From positions 524,700 through 588,699 of the forward strand of contig NZ_KQ949024.1 of NCBI RefSeq assembly GCF_001514285.1: 64,000 bases of DNA, read 5' to 3'. The translations under genes were made by a program, and so were the position numbers. The notes under the pieces are model-generated. The model made no database searches, was not told the origin of the DNA, and was given only the letters and a program-made list of their open reading frames with translations. Positions 17,953 through 26,827 of this stretch are shown here, piece by piece (the stretch's first letter is position 1; every line of letters begins with the position of its first letter). This stretch comes from Streptomyces sp. DSM 15324 (GTDB lineage: Bacteria; Actinomycetota; Actinomycetes; Streptomycetales; Streptomycetaceae).

Positions 17953-19038
17953 ATGACGACCCCAGCCGTCGAGAGCCCGAGCACGTCGCCCCGCTCCCCG
18001 GGCGGCGACGCCCCCCGCCGCCGACGCCGGACCGGCCGGTGGATCCTGCTCGCGCTGACCCTCCTCCTCGTGGTCGGCGCCGGCACCGCGTACTGGCTCT
18101 ACCGCGACCTCGACGGCAACATCAAGGGCGTCGACATCGACCGCGCCATCGGGGACGACCGGCCGGAGAAGCTGCCGACCTCCGGCCAGAACATCCTGAT
18201 CCTGGGGTCGGACTCGCGCGCCGGGGCGAACGCCGCGCTGAACACCGGCAAGGTCGCGGGCGCCCGCTCCGACACCGCGCTCGTGATGCACATCCCCGAG
18301 GGCCGCACCGAGGCCGTCGCCATCAGCATCCCGCGCGACACCCTGGTGACCCGGCCCGAGTGCACCGGATCCGACGGCTCCACGGTGGCGTCCGCGAAGC
18401 GCGTGATGTTCAACTCCATCTACTCCCAGGTCGGTCCGGCCTGCGTGGTCAAGACGGTGGAGCGGATGTCCGGGGTCCGCATGGACCACTACGTCGAGGT
18501 CGACTTCGCCGGCTTCAAGGGGCTGGTGGACGCGATCGGCGGAGTGACCGTCACCGTCGACCGGGACATCCGCGACACCTCCAGCGGCCTCGACCTGACC
18601 GCGGGCACCCACCGGCTGGACGGCACCCGGGCCCTTCAGTTCGTCCGGACCCGGCACGGCATCGGCGACGGCAGCGACCTGGGCCGCATCGGTCTCCAGC
18701 AGCAGTTCATGCTCGCCCTGCTGAGCGAGATCAAGAAGCAGGACCTGCTCGGCAGCCCCGCCAAGGCCTTCCGGATCGCCGACCAGCTCACCGCGGCCCT
18801 CACCACCGACTCCGGTCTCGCCTCGCTCACCAAGCTGTCGGAGTTCGGCCGCAGCCTCAACGGCGTCGACCCGTCCACCATGGAGACGATCATGCTCCCG
18901 GTGGCGTACGACAAGGTCGACCCGAACCGGGTCGTGGCCGCCGAGCCGCAGGCCTCCACCCTGTGGAAGGCGGTCCGCTCCGACTCCGAGATCCCCGAGT
19001 CGGCGAAGAAGTCCCCGGCGACCGGCGGGAGTTCCTGA
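17953..19038 (+). CDS. LytR-CpsA-Psr (LCP) family cell-wall glycopolymer ligase
   Basis: 361 residues: a cytoplasmic arginine-rich tail, one membrane helix (about residues 30-48, WILLALTLLLVVGAGTAYWL) and an extracellular LCP domain. Signature residues are visible: LGSDSRAG, the Arg/Asp motif GARSDTALVMHI, ISIPRDTLV, and GTRALQFVRTRHG followed by DLGRIGLQQQF. LCP enzymes transfer lipid-linked anionic glycopolymers onto peptidoglycan on the outer face of the membrane. The neighbouring Stealth genes make this a natural final step for a phosphodiester-containing polymer, although LCP paralogues are common in Streptomyces. ATG at 17953 is chosen because the membrane helix then falls at the normal distance. 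Confidence 0.93.
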   Translation: MTTPAVESPSTSPRSPGGDAPRRRRRTGRWILLALTLLLVVGAGTAYWLYRDLDGNIKGVDIDRAIGDDRPEKLPTSGQNILILGSDSRAGANAALNTGKVAGARSDTALVMHIPEGRTEAVAISIPRDTLVTRPECTGSDGSTVASAKRVMFNSIYSQVGPACVVKTVERMSGVRMDHYVEVDFAGFKGLVDAIGGVTVTVDRDIRDTSSGLDLTAGTHRLDGTRALQFVRTRHGIGDGSDLGRIGLQQQFMLALLSEIKKQDLLGSPAKAFRIADQLTAALTTDSGLASLTKLSEFGRSLNGVDPSTMETIMLPVAYDKVDPNRVVAAEPQASTLWKAVRSDSEIPESAKKSPATGGSS

Positions 19039-19071
19039 CCGCCCGCGCCAGGCCCGCCCCCAGGTGACGGG

Positions 19072-20088
19072 TCAGACCTCCTGCCACGCCGTCAGGGCGA
19101 GCACCGGCTCGTCCTTGCGGCGGCTGAGCAGCAGCCGGCCGGTCGACGGGGACAGGGTGGCGGCGACCACGCGGTCCTCGTGGTCCACGGCCAGCGCCAC
19201 CTCGGCGTCCGGGTCCAGCCGGGGACCGGACTCCGCCCACCAGGCGCCCGCCGACTCCTGTTCGGTGGGGTAGGCGGCGAAGGCCACCCGGCCGCTCGCC
19301 GAGCGCTGGGCGAGCAGCGTGCAGTCGTGACCGTCGAGTGCGCAGCGGACCGCGGCGACCGGACCGGCTCCCGCCGCGGCGAGCAGCGGGGCCGGTGTGC
19401 CACCGGGGCGCCAGGCCCACACCTCTCCGGAGTCGTCCGTGTAGAAGAGGGTGGTGTGCCCGGCCGAGGTGGCGAGGGCCCGCAGGGTGCCGGGGCGGAC
19501 CGGTGCCTCCAGGGCCTCCTGAAGCACAGGCGGTGCGCCGGCCTCCTCCTGCCGCCAGTGCAGGATCCCGCCGGACACGGCCGCGTACACCTCGATCCGC
19601 CCCGACTCCCCCGTCACCGCGACGGGCGGCCCCTCGACGCCCTTGCCCCCGAGGTCCCGCCAGGGCTCCCAGCCGCCCTTCTCCTTCTGGGCGAGCAGGC
19701 CGAGCCCGGTGGCCCCGCTGCGGACGACGACATGGGCGCGTCCCTCGGCGTCCACCGCGACGGCCGGCGGCCCGGTGCGCGGGCCCCGCCGGTCCGGGTG
19801 GCCGACGGGTGCCCAGTCCAGCGGGGCGAGCAGCGGCCGGTAGTGGACGGAGTGCACCAGGCCCGCCTCGGCCTTCACGGTCGGCCGCCAGGAGACCAGA
19901 TGCGCATAGCCGTCGGCGCCCCGGCCGACGGCGAGCACGGGGTGCACCCGCTGGTCGCCGCCGACCCGGCGCGGGCCGTCCCAGGGCCCGCCGGGCGCGC
20001 GTTCCGCGCGGCACAGGACGGCGTCGTCGGACGTCAGATAGACACTGAGCCGCCCGTCGCGGCCGCGTAGGAGCCAGTCGCCGTTCAC
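19072..20088 (-). CDS. Stand-alone beta-propeller-like repeat protein (lectin-type)
   Basis: 338 residues starting at GTG. It consists of blade-like repeats (GGWEPWRDLGGKGVEG, SGRIEVYAAVSGGILHW, DAEGRAHVVVRSGATGL, CALDGHDCTLLAQRSASGRV). It is a full-length paralogue of the protein at 16569-17699 and of the C-terminal half of the PIG-L fusion. No signal peptide or membrane segment is visible. It is convergent with the LCP gene, 33 bases from its stop. A carbohydrate- or polymer-binding role fits the fold pattern, but no ligand can be named. Confidence 0.75.
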   Translation of the reverse strand: MNGDWLLRGRDGRLSVYLTSDDAVLCRAERAPGGPWDGPRRVGGDQRVHPVLAVGRGADGYAHLVSWRPTVKAEAGLVHSVHYRPLLAPLDWAPVGHPDRRGPRTGPPAVAVDAEGRAHVVVRSGATGLGLLAQKEKGGWEPWRDLGGKGVEGPPVAVTGESGRIEVYAAVSGGILHWRQEEAGAPPVLQEALEAPVRPGTLRALATSAGHTTLFYTDDSGEVWAWRPGGTPAPLLAAAGAGPVAAVRCALDGHDCTLLAQRSASGRVAFAAYPTEQESAGAWWAESGPRLDPDAEVALAVDHEDRVVAATLSPSTGRLLLSRRKDEPVLALTAWQEV

Positions 20089-20165
20089 CCGTTCACCTTA
20101 TGTCGGCGGCCTCCCGGTCACGCCCGGCGGGCCGGTCGCCCGGCCGGCCGTGGGACGCTGGTGCC

Positions 20166-20573
20166 ATGGACGCCCTGGACGCCCCCGTGGACGACAGCCC
20201 CGCCCTCCTCGTGATCGTCGACGGCGCGAACGTGGTCGGATCGGTACCTGACGGCTGGTGGCGGGACCGGCGGGGCGCCGCGGAGCGGCTGCGGGACCGG
20301 CTGGCCGCGGACGGGCTGCCGGGGCACGCCGGGCCGGTGGAGATCGTGCTCGTGGTGGAGGGCGCGGCGCGCGGGGTGGAGCCGGTGGCCGGGGTCCGGG
20401 TGGAGTCGGCGGCCGGCAGCGGGGACGACCACATCGTCGGCCTGGTCGCCCGGGCCGGGGGCCGCCCCCGTCTGGTCGTCACCGCCGACCGCGCGCTGCG
20501 CCGCCGGGTGAGCGAGCTCGGCGCCGAGGTGACGGGCCCACGTGCGGTACGGGGCCCGGCGGACGCCTCCTGA
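20166..20573 (+). CDS. Small NYN/PIN-like domain protein
   Basis: 135 residues. LLVIVDGANVVGSVPDGWW is the hallmark opening of NYN (Nedd4-BP1/YacP-like) nuclease domains, with further acidic positions in GSGDDHIVGLV and VVTADRALRRRV, which line the metal site of this PIN-type fold. Family members are RNases or RNA-processing factors, and this is close to a minimal domain with no partner domain. It is divergent from the propeller gene (77 bases between starts) and ends 14 bases before the convergent permease stop. The role is not shown by neighbours. Confidence 0.8.
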   Translation: MDALDAPVDDSPALLVIVDGANVVGSVPDGWWRDRRGAAERLRDRLAADGLPGHAGPVEIVLVVEGAARGVEPVAGVRVESAAGSGDDHIVGLVARAGGRPRLVVTADRALRRRVSELGAEVTGPRAVRGPADAS

Positions 20574-20587
20574 GGCCTGAGGCAGGC

Positions 20588-22099
20588 TCAGGCCCCTCCC
20601 CCGCGCAGCTCGTCGGCCGTCGTCTCCTCGTGGCGTCCGAGGCGGCTGTGCGAGCGGCCGTAGAGGAAGTAGACGAAGAAGCCGACGACCATCCAGATGC
20701 CGAACCGCAGCCAGGTCTCGGCGGGCAGGTTGAGCATCAGCCACAGCGAGGCGCACACCGACAGGATCGGCACGAAGGGCACCCAGGGGGTACGGAAGGC
20801 GCGCGGCAGGTCGGGGCGGGTGCGGCGCAGGATGATCACGCCGATCGCGACGACGACGAACGCGAAGAGCGTGCCGATGTTCACCAGTTCGGCCAGCTCG
20901 CTGAGGCTGGTGAAGCCGGCCAGGATCGCGATGAGCACACCGAGCAGGATGGTCGGCCGGTGCGGGGTCTTGAAGCGCGGGTGGACGTGGGAGAAGAAGC
21001 GCGGCAGCAGTCCGTCACGGCTCATCGCGAAGAACACCCGGGTCTGGCCGAGGAGCAGGATCATGCAGACGGTCGTCAGGCCGACGGCGGCGCCGAAGCT
21101 GATGAAGCCCGCGAACCAGGGGTGCCCGGTGTGCTTGAAGGCGTCCGCGAGCGGGGCGCTCACGGACAGCTTGGTGTAGTGCTCCATCCCGGTGACGACG
21201 ATCGACACGGCGACGTACAGGACGGTGCAGATGATCAGGGAGCCGAGGATGCCGCGGGGCATGTCGCGCTGCGGGTTCCTGGTCTCCTCGGCGGCCGTCG
21301 CGACGACGTCGAAGCCGATGAACGCGAAGAACACCACGGAGGCGGCGGTGAAGATGCCCATCACGCCGAAGTTGGACGGCGCCCAGCCGAACATCAGCTG
21401 GATCAGCGGCGCCTTGAGGCTGCTGCCCGCCTCCACGGTCTGGGCCTTCGGGATGAACGGGTCGTAGTTCTCGCCGTGGATGAAGAAGGCGCCCGCGATG
21501 ATCACGGTCAGCACGACGGTCACCTTGATGGCGACGACGACCGAGGTCAGCCGCGCGGAGAGTTTGGTGCCGATCACGAGGATGGCCGTGAGCACCAGGA
21601 CGAGGGCGGCGGCGAGGATGTCGAAGCCGAAGCCGCTCGCCCCCTCGCGCCCGCTGAGCGCGGCCGGCAGATGCCAGCCGGCGTTGTCGAGCAGCGAGGC
21701 GATGTACCCGGACCAGCCGACGGCCACCACCGCCGTCCCGAGCGCGAACTCCAGGACCAGGTCCCAGCCGATGATCCAGGCGGGCAGTTCACCGATGGAG
21801 GCGTACGAGAAGGTGTACGCCGAGCCGGCCACCGGGACGGTCGAGGCGAACTCGGCGTAGCAGAGCGCGGCGAGCGCGCAGGCCACCCCGGCCGCGACGA
21901 AGGCCAGGGCGACGGCGGGTCCGGCGTTGTTCTTGGCGACGGTGCCGGTCAGGACGAAGATGCCGGTGCCGATGATGACGCCGACGCCGAAGACGGTCAG
22001 GTCCAGCGCTGACAAGGATTTCTTGAGCGCGTGCTCTGGTTCCTCGGTGTCGAGGATGGACTGCTCGACCTTCTTCGTCCGGAAGAGGGTGCTGCTCAT
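20588..22099 (-). CDS. APC-superfamily amino acid permease (cationic amino acid transporter type)
   Basis: 503 residues with 12 or more membrane helices. The N-terminal signature ALDLTVFGVGVIIGTGIFVL (first helix, unwound GTG motif) and FVAAGVACALAALCYAEFAS (second helix) are typical of the APC family YfnA/CAT subgroup, which imports or exchanges basic and other amino acids. The C-terminal HSRLGRHEETTADELRG tail is cytoplasmic. GGGAGG sits just upstream of the ATG. The exact substrate is not determinable. It is transcribed alone, with a strong hairpin upstream that ends dxs transcription. Confidence 0.92.
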   Translation of the reverse strand: MSSTLFRTKKVEQSILDTEEPEHALKKSLSALDLTVFGVGVIIGTGIFVLTGTVAKNNAGPAVALAFVAAGVACALAALCYAEFASTVPVAGSAYTFSYASIGELPAWIIGWDLVLEFALGTAVVAVGWSGYIASLLDNAGWHLPAALSGREGASGFGFDILAAALVLVLTAILVIGTKLSARLTSVVVAIKVTVVLTVIIAGAFFIHGENYDPFIPKAQTVEAGSSLKAPLIQLMFGWAPSNFGVMGIFTAASVVFFAFIGFDVVATAAEETRNPQRDMPRGILGSLIICTVLYVAVSIVVTGMEHYTKLSVSAPLADAFKHTGHPWFAGFISFGAAVGLTTVCMILLLGQTRVFFAMSRDGLLPRFFSHVHPRFKTPHRPTILLGVLIAILAGFTSLSELAELVNIGTLFAFVVVAIGVIILRRTRPDLPRAFRTPWVPFVPILSVCASLWLMLNLPAETWLRFGIWMVVGFFVYFLYGRSHSRLGRHEETTADELRGGGA

Positions 22100-22182
22100 G
22101 GGTACCTCCCACGCTGTGTCGTCCTCGACATGATCGAGAGGGGGCACAGACCGTATGCCCCGGCATGGGCGGGTTAACGCGA

Positions 22183-22226
22183 ATGGGCCGGTTCCACCAC
22201 CCTTCACAGTGGTGGAACCGGCCCAT
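22183..22226 (-). terminator. Perfect 18-bp stem-loop, terminator of dxs
   Basis: ATGGGCCGGTTCCACCAC (22183-22200) pairs fully with 22209-22226 around an 8-base loop. It lies 30 bases beyond the dxs stop and 84 bases upstream of the permease start, on the same transcriptional path. It should stop dxs read-through into the permease gene. Confidence 0.8.
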
Positions 22227-22256
22227 CCGGGCGTGTCGGGTTGCCCTCGGCGGGCG

Positions 22257-24188
22257 TCAGTCGCGGGCGGGCTCCACGGAGTCCACCTCGGCGGCCTGGG
22301 TCCCGTACCGGCCGCCGTCCAGCCGGGCGACGAGTCCGGTGACCTGGCGGGCGATGTCGGGGGCGGTCAGCCCGATCTCGGCCATGACCTCGGCGCGGGA
22401 GGCGTGGTCGAGGAAGCGGGGCGGGATGCCGAAGTCGCGCAGCGGGACGTCCACGCCCGCGTCGCGCAGCGCCTGGGCGACGGCGGAACCGACTCCGCCG
22501 ACACGGCTGTTGTCCTCGACGGTGACGACCACCCGGTGCTGCTCGGCGAGCGGGGCCATGGCCTCGTCGACGGGCTTGACCCAGCGCGGGTCGACGACGG
22601 TGGTGGAGATGCCCTGCCGGTCGAGCAGCGCGGCGATCTCCAGGCACATCGGGGCGAGGGCGCCCACGGAGACGAGCAGCACGTCGGGCGTGTCGGTGCC
22701 CGGCTCGCGCAGCACGTCCATGCCGCCGACGCGCCCCACGGCGGGAACGGCGGGGCCGACGGCGCCCTTGGAGAACCGTACGACGGTCGGCGCGTCGTCG
22801 ACGGCGACGGCCTCGCGGAGCTGGGCGCGGACCTGGTCGGCGTCGCGGGGGGCGGCGAGCCGGAGACCGGGGACGACCTGGAGGATCGACATGTCCCACA
22901 TGCCGTTGTGGGAGGCGCCGTCGGTGCCGGTGACCCCCGCCCGGTCCAGGACGAACGTCACACCGCACTGGTGCAGGGCCACGTCCATCAGCACCTGGTC
23001 GAAGGCGCGGTTGAGGAAGGTGGCGTAGACGGCGAAGACGGGGTGCACCCCGGCGTGGGCGAGGCCCGCGGCGGAGACGGCGCCGTGCTGCTCCGCGATG
23101 CCGACGTCGTAGACCCGCTTCGGGAAGCGCTTGGCGAACTTGTCGAGCCCGACGGGCTGGAGCATGGCCGCGGTGATGGCGACGATGTCCTCGCGCTCCT
23201 CGCCGAGCCTGACCATCTCCTCGCCGAACACGGAGGTCCAGTCGGCGCCGGAGGAGGCGATGGGCAGACCGGTGTCGGGGTGGATCTTGCCGACGGCGTG
23301 GAAGCGGTCGGCCTCGTCCTGGAGGGCGGGCTGGTAGCCGCGGCCCTTCTCGGTGAGGCAGTGCACGATCACCGGGCCGCCGAAGCGCTTGGCCTTGGCC
23401 AGCGCGGACTCCAGGGCCTCCAGGTCGTGGCCGTCGATCGGGCCGACGTACTTCAGCCCGAGGTCCTCGAACATGCCCTGGGGCGCGATGAAGTCCTTCA
23501 GGCCCTTCTTGGCGCCGTGCAGGGTGTCGAACAGGGGCTTGCCGACGACGGGGGTGCGCTCCAGGAGGTCCTTGCCGCGGGCCAGGAACCGCTCGTAGCC
23601 GTCGGTGGTGCGCAGGGTCGCGAGGTGGTTGGCGAGGCCGCCGATGGTCGGCGCGTACGAGCGCTCGTTGTCGTTGACGACGATGACCAGCGGGCGGTCC
23701 TTGGCGTCCGCGATGTTGTTGAGCGCCTCCCAGGCCATGCCGCCGGTGAGGGCGCCGTCGCCGATGACCGCCACGACGTGGCTGTCGCGACCCTGGATCT
23801 CGTTGCCCTTCGCGATGCCGTCGGCCCAGCCGAGGACCGTGGAGGCGTGGCTGTTCTCGATGACGTCGTGCTCGGACTCGGCCTGCGAGGGGTAGCCGGA
23901 CAGGCCGCCCTTCATCTTGAGCCGGGAGAAGTCCTGTCGGCCGGTGAGCAGCTTGTGCACATAGGACTGGTGGCCGGTGTCCCACAGGATCTTGTCCTTG
24001 GGGGACTCGAAGACCCGGTGCAGCGCGATGGTGAGCTCGACCACGCCGAGGTTGGGGCCGAGGTGGCCACCGGTCTTGGACACGGCCTCGACCAGGAAGG
24101 TCCGGATCTCCTCCGCCAGCTGGTCCAGCTCCTCCGGGCTGAGCCGGTCCAGATCGCGCGGTCCCCTGATGCGGGTCAGCAGCGGCAC
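22257..24188 (-). CDS. dxs: 1-deoxy-D-xylulose-5-phosphate synthase
   Basis: 643 residues, normal for DXS. It condenses pyruvate and glyceraldehyde-3-phosphate to 1-deoxy-D-xylulose-5-phosphate, first step of the MEP isoprenoid route. Visible motifs are [17 protein letters not shown] and [10 protein letters not shown] at the N-terminus, the thiamine-diphosphate/Mg site [16 protein letters not shown] followed by NDNERSY, and the transketolase-type glutamate region [17 protein letters not shown]. The GTG start is preceded by AAGGAGG. It has its own hairpin terminators on both sides, so it is monocistronic. Confidence 0.97.
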   Translation of the reverse strand: MPLLTRIRGPRDLDRLSPEELDQLAEEIRTFLVEAVSKTGGHLGPNLGVVELTIALHRVFESPKDKILWDTGHQSYVHKLLTGRQDFSRLKMKGGLSGYPSQAESEHDVIENSHASTVLGWADGIAKGNEIQGRDSHVVAVIGDGALTGGMAWEALNNIADAKDRPLVIVVNDNERSYAPTIGGLANHLATLRTTDGYERFLARGKDLLERTPVVGKPLFDTLHGAKKGLKDFIAPQGMFEDLGLKYVGPIDGHDLEALESALAKAKRFGGPVIVHCLTEKGRGYQPALQDEADRFHAVGKIHPDTGLPIASSGADWTSVFGEEMVRLGEEREDIVAITAAMLQPVGLDKFAKRFPKRVYDVGIAEQHGAVSAAGLAHAGVHPVFAVYATFLNRAFDQVLMDVALHQCGVTFVLDRAGVTGTDGASHNGMWDMSILQVVPGLRLAAPRDADQVRAQLREAVAVDDAPTVVRFSKGAVGPAVPAVGRVGGMDVLREPGTDTPDVLLVSVGALAPMCLEIAALLDRQGISTTVVDPRWVKPVDEAMAPLAEQHRVVVTVEDNSRVGGVGSAVAQALRDAGVDVPLRDFGIPPRFLDHASRAEVMAEIGLTAPDIARQVTGLVARLDGGRYGTQAAEVDSVEPARD

Positions 24189-24269
24189 CCGTGCCTCCTT
24201 GCACTAAAAGCTGTTCGAGCTGTTGCCGGGCAGGTCGAGTCTAATGTTCCGTGCCCCGGCCCATGACAC

Positions 24270-24305
24270 GAATGTGCCCGGCACTGTGCAGTGCCGGGCA
24301 CATTC
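24270..24305 (-). terminator. Stem-loop terminator of the xylFGH operon
   Basis: GAATGTGCCCGGCAC (24270-24284) pairs with GTGCCGGGCACATTC (24291-24305). The intervening TGTGCA can extend the stem by two pairs. It lies about 90 bases after the xylH stop and upstream of dxs on the same strand. Confidence 0.75.
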
Positions 24306-24393
24306 GGTGATCCGAAGGGGCGCGGGGACCTGCGCGACCGGCCACAACGGACCGGCACCCGCAGGGCCACCGCACCCCGTACGGCGAGAGGCG

Positions 24394-25767
24394 CTATCCG
24401 CGACCCGCGGCCTTCTGGGACTTGCGGGACACGGAGTCGATCACGACGGCGCCCAGCAGAACACCACCGGTGATCATGTACTGGATCGAGGTGTTCATGT
24501 TCAGCAGGTCCAGACCGGTCTGGATGGACTGGATGACGAGCATGCCCAGCAGGGCCGACCAGACCGATCCACGCCCGCCGAAGAGCGACGTACCACCGAT
24601 GACGGCGGCGGCGATGGCGAGCATCAGCGTGTTGCCGCCACCGGCGGACAGCGTCGCGCTCGCGGTCTGACCGGCGAAGAACATACCGCCGATCGCCGCG
24701 AAGCCGCCGGAGATGGCGAACACGGTGATCCGGACCATCGGCACGTTGATACCGGCACGGCGCGCGGCCTCGATGCCGCCGCCGACCGCGAAGACCTGAC
24801 GGCCGTAGGTGGTGCGGCGGAGCACGAAGTCGACGATCACCAGCGCGGCGAGGAAGATCACCAGGGCGTTGGAGACACCGGCCGCGTCGTTGAGGACGGC
24901 GGCGGAGAGGAAGGCCGCAACGGCCAGGGCGCCCACGCGCAGCAGGATCTCGCTGGTCGGCCGGAAGGGCACGCCCGCGGCCTTGCGGCGGCGCTGCTCG
25001 TTGAAGTTGCCGACGAGGGACAGCACGACGGCGAGGCCGGCCAGCAGGTAGGCGCCGATGATCGCCTGGTCCATGAAGAAGGAGCTCTGGCCGAGCAGGT
25101 GGACCGGACCGGTCTCGGACGGGATGTTGATCGTGCCGCTGTCGCCGAGCAGCCACAGCATCAGGCCGTTCCAGCCGAGGAAGCCGGCCAGGGTGACGAC
25201 GAACGCCGGCACGCCGACCTTGGCGAAGAACCAGCCCTGGAGCGAGCCGATGGCGACACCGGTGATCACCGCGAGCACCAGCGCCAGCCAGGGGTTCACC
25301 CCGTGGTTCACCGCGAACACGGCGAACAGGGTGGAGGACAGACCGCTGACGGAACCGACCGACAGGTCGATCTCGCCGAGCAGCAGTACGAACACCAGGC
25401 CGATGGCGAGCATGCCGGTGGCCGACATGAAGTAGCTGATGTTCGAGAGGTTGTCGGCGCTCAGGAAGCGGTCGTTCTGCGTCTGGAAGATCGTCCAGAT
25501 GACGATCAGACCGATGACGACCGGCAGCGAGCCGAGCTCGCCGCCCTTGACCTTGCGCTTGAACTCGGTGAGGTAGCCCTTGAGGCCCTCTTCACGGACC
25601 AGCAGCCGCGGGTCGACGACGGCGACCGGAGCGGCCGTCGGGTCGTCGGCGGGGGCGACGGTCTCCTGCGCATCGACGACGCCCTCGGTCTTGCCGACCT
25701 TGGTGGCCGTGCCGGACTTCTCCGGCTCGGGGGAGTCGCTCTTCACGGTCTTCGACGTGTCGCTCAC
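24394..25767 (-). CDS. xylH: Xylose ABC transporter permease XylH
   Basis: 457 residues with a long acidic N-terminal cytoplasmic extension (about residues 1-75) and then eight to ten membrane helices of the ribose/xylose (CUT2) permease family. GLVFVLLLGEIDLSVGSVSG is the family signature, followed later by GINVPMVRITVFAISGGFAA and FGGRGSVWSALLGMLVI. It forms the membrane channel for the XylF-bound sugar. Its GTG start overlaps the XylG stop (GTGA) and has GGAGG seven bases upstream. It is somewhat longer than E. coli XylH because of the N-terminal extension. The 'xylose' label rests on the neighbouring ROK regulator and similarity to the S. coelicolor locus. Confidence 0.92.
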   Translation of the reverse strand: MSDTSKTVKSDSPEPEKSGTATKVGKTEGVVDAQETVAPADDPTAAPVAVVDPRLLVREEGLKGYLTEFKRKVKGGELGSLPVVIGLIVIWTIFQTQNDRFLSADNLSNISYFMSATGMLAIGLVFVLLLGEIDLSVGSVSGLSSTLFAVFAVNHGVNPWLALVLAVITGVAIGSLQGWFFAKVGVPAFVVTLAGFLGWNGLMLWLLGDSGTINIPSETGPVHLLGQSSFFMDQAIIGAYLLAGLAVVLSLVGNFNEQRRRKAAGVPFRPTSEILLRVGALAVAAFLSAAVLNDAAGVSNALVIFLAALVIVDFVLRRTTYGRQVFAVGGGIEAARRAGINVPMVRITVFAISGGFAAIGGMFFAGQTASATLSAGGGNTLMLAIAAAVIGGTSLFGGRGSVWSALLGMLVIQSIQTGLDLLNMNTSIQYMITGGVLLGAVVIDSVSRKSQKAAGRG

Positions 25768-26546
25768 TGTGCCGCCTCCGCGGTGCGCCGCTCCGCGCGA
25801 CGGGTCACGGCGTTGTCCGTGGCACCCGTGATCGCGGCGATGATCTCTTCGTGGCTGGTGTCCTTCACCGGGAAGGAGCCGTTGTTCTTGCCCAGACGCA
25901 GGACGGCGACGGTGTCGGCGACCGCCTTGACGTCGGCCATGTTGTGGCTGATCAGGATGACGCCGAGGTTGCGCTCGCGCAGCCGCTCGACCAGGTCGAG
26001 GACCTGTGCGGTCTGCTCGACGCCGAGGGCGGCGGTGGGCTCGTCGAGGATGACGACCTTGGGCTCACCGATCAGGGCGCGGGCGATGGCGACGACCTGG
26101 CGCTGACCGCCGGAGAGGCTCGCGATCGGGATCCGCACGCTCGGGATCCGGATGGAGAGCGTGGACAGCAGTTCGCGGGCGTTCTTCTCCATCGTCACCT
26201 CGTCGATGACGCCCCGGTGCAGCAGCTCGCGGCCGAGGTAGAGGTTGCCCACGACGTCGAGGTTGTCGCAGAGCGCGAGGTCCTGGTAGACCGTCGCGAC
26301 GCCGAGCCCCTGGGCGTCGTGCGGCTTGGTGATGCTGACCGGCCGGCCCTCCCACTCGATGACGCCCTCATCGATGGGGTGGACGCCCGCGATCGTCTTG
26401 ACCAGGGTCGACTTACCTGCGCCGTTGTCGCCCACCAGGGCGACCACTTCTCCGGCGTGAACCTCCAGATCGACATCGGTGAGTGCCTGGACAGCACCGA
26501 ATCGCTTGGAGACTCCGCGCAACGCCAGCACGGGCGTAGCGGACAC
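25764..26546 (-). CDS. xylG: Sugar ABC transporter ATP-binding protein XylG (single ATPase domain)
   Basis: 260 residues. Walker A VGDNGAGKST, signature LSGGQRQVVAIARAL, Walker B KVVILDEPTAALG and the switch histidine in ILISHNM are all present. It energises XylFGH import. CUT2-type sugar ATPases are usually about 500 residues with two fused domains; this has one, so two copies must dimerise. GTG at 26546 is chosen because AAGGAG ends nine bases upstream. ATG at 26555 lies only two bases after that site. A 281-base gap with a hairpin separates it from xylF. The stop overlaps the xylH start. Confidence 0.92.
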   Translation of the reverse strand: MSATPVLALRGVSKRFGAVQALTDVDLEVHAGEVVALVGDNGAGKSTLVKTIAGVHPIDEGVIEWEGRPVSITKPHDAQGLGVATVYQDLALCDNLDVVGNLYLGRELLHRGVIDEVTMEKNARELLSTLSIRIPSVRIPIASLSGGQRQVVAIARALIGEPKVVILDEPTAALGVEQTAQVLDLVERLRERNLGVILISHNMADVKAVADTVAVLRLGKNNGSFPVKDTSHEEIIAAITGATDNAVTRRAERRTAEAAQ

Positions 26547-26774
26547 GTGAACCATCTCCTTCGCCGCCTGACCGGCGGGGATGCCGCGCTTGGGGTAATC
26601 GCGCGGAGGGACGTGGGACAGCGGCGGGAGGCCGCGGTCCGCACGAGGTTTACAAGATGAACATGCGCGAATCCGTCGCGCTTGGCAACGGTTCCGTCCG
26701 ACGCCCGCCCCGGCAGCGGGGTGTGAAGGTGGGGCAGGCGTCGGCGGGGTCTCGCGGGACCGCTCGGCGGTCTG

Positions 26775-26805
26775 GGCCCGAGCCCCCTGGCGGGGGGCTC
26801 GGGCC
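26775..26805 (-). terminator. Intercistronic stem-loop between xylF and xylG
   Basis: GGCCCGAGCCCCC (26775-26787) pairs with GGGGGCTCGGGCC (26793-26805), 22 bases after the xylF stop and about 230 bases before the xylG start. There is no T-run. It probably causes partial termination or protects the xylF 3' end, giving more binding protein than ATPase and permease. The remaining 26547-26774 holds no gene. Confidence 0.65.
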
Positions 26806-26827
26806 GGGTCACGCGGGGTGCGCGCGA

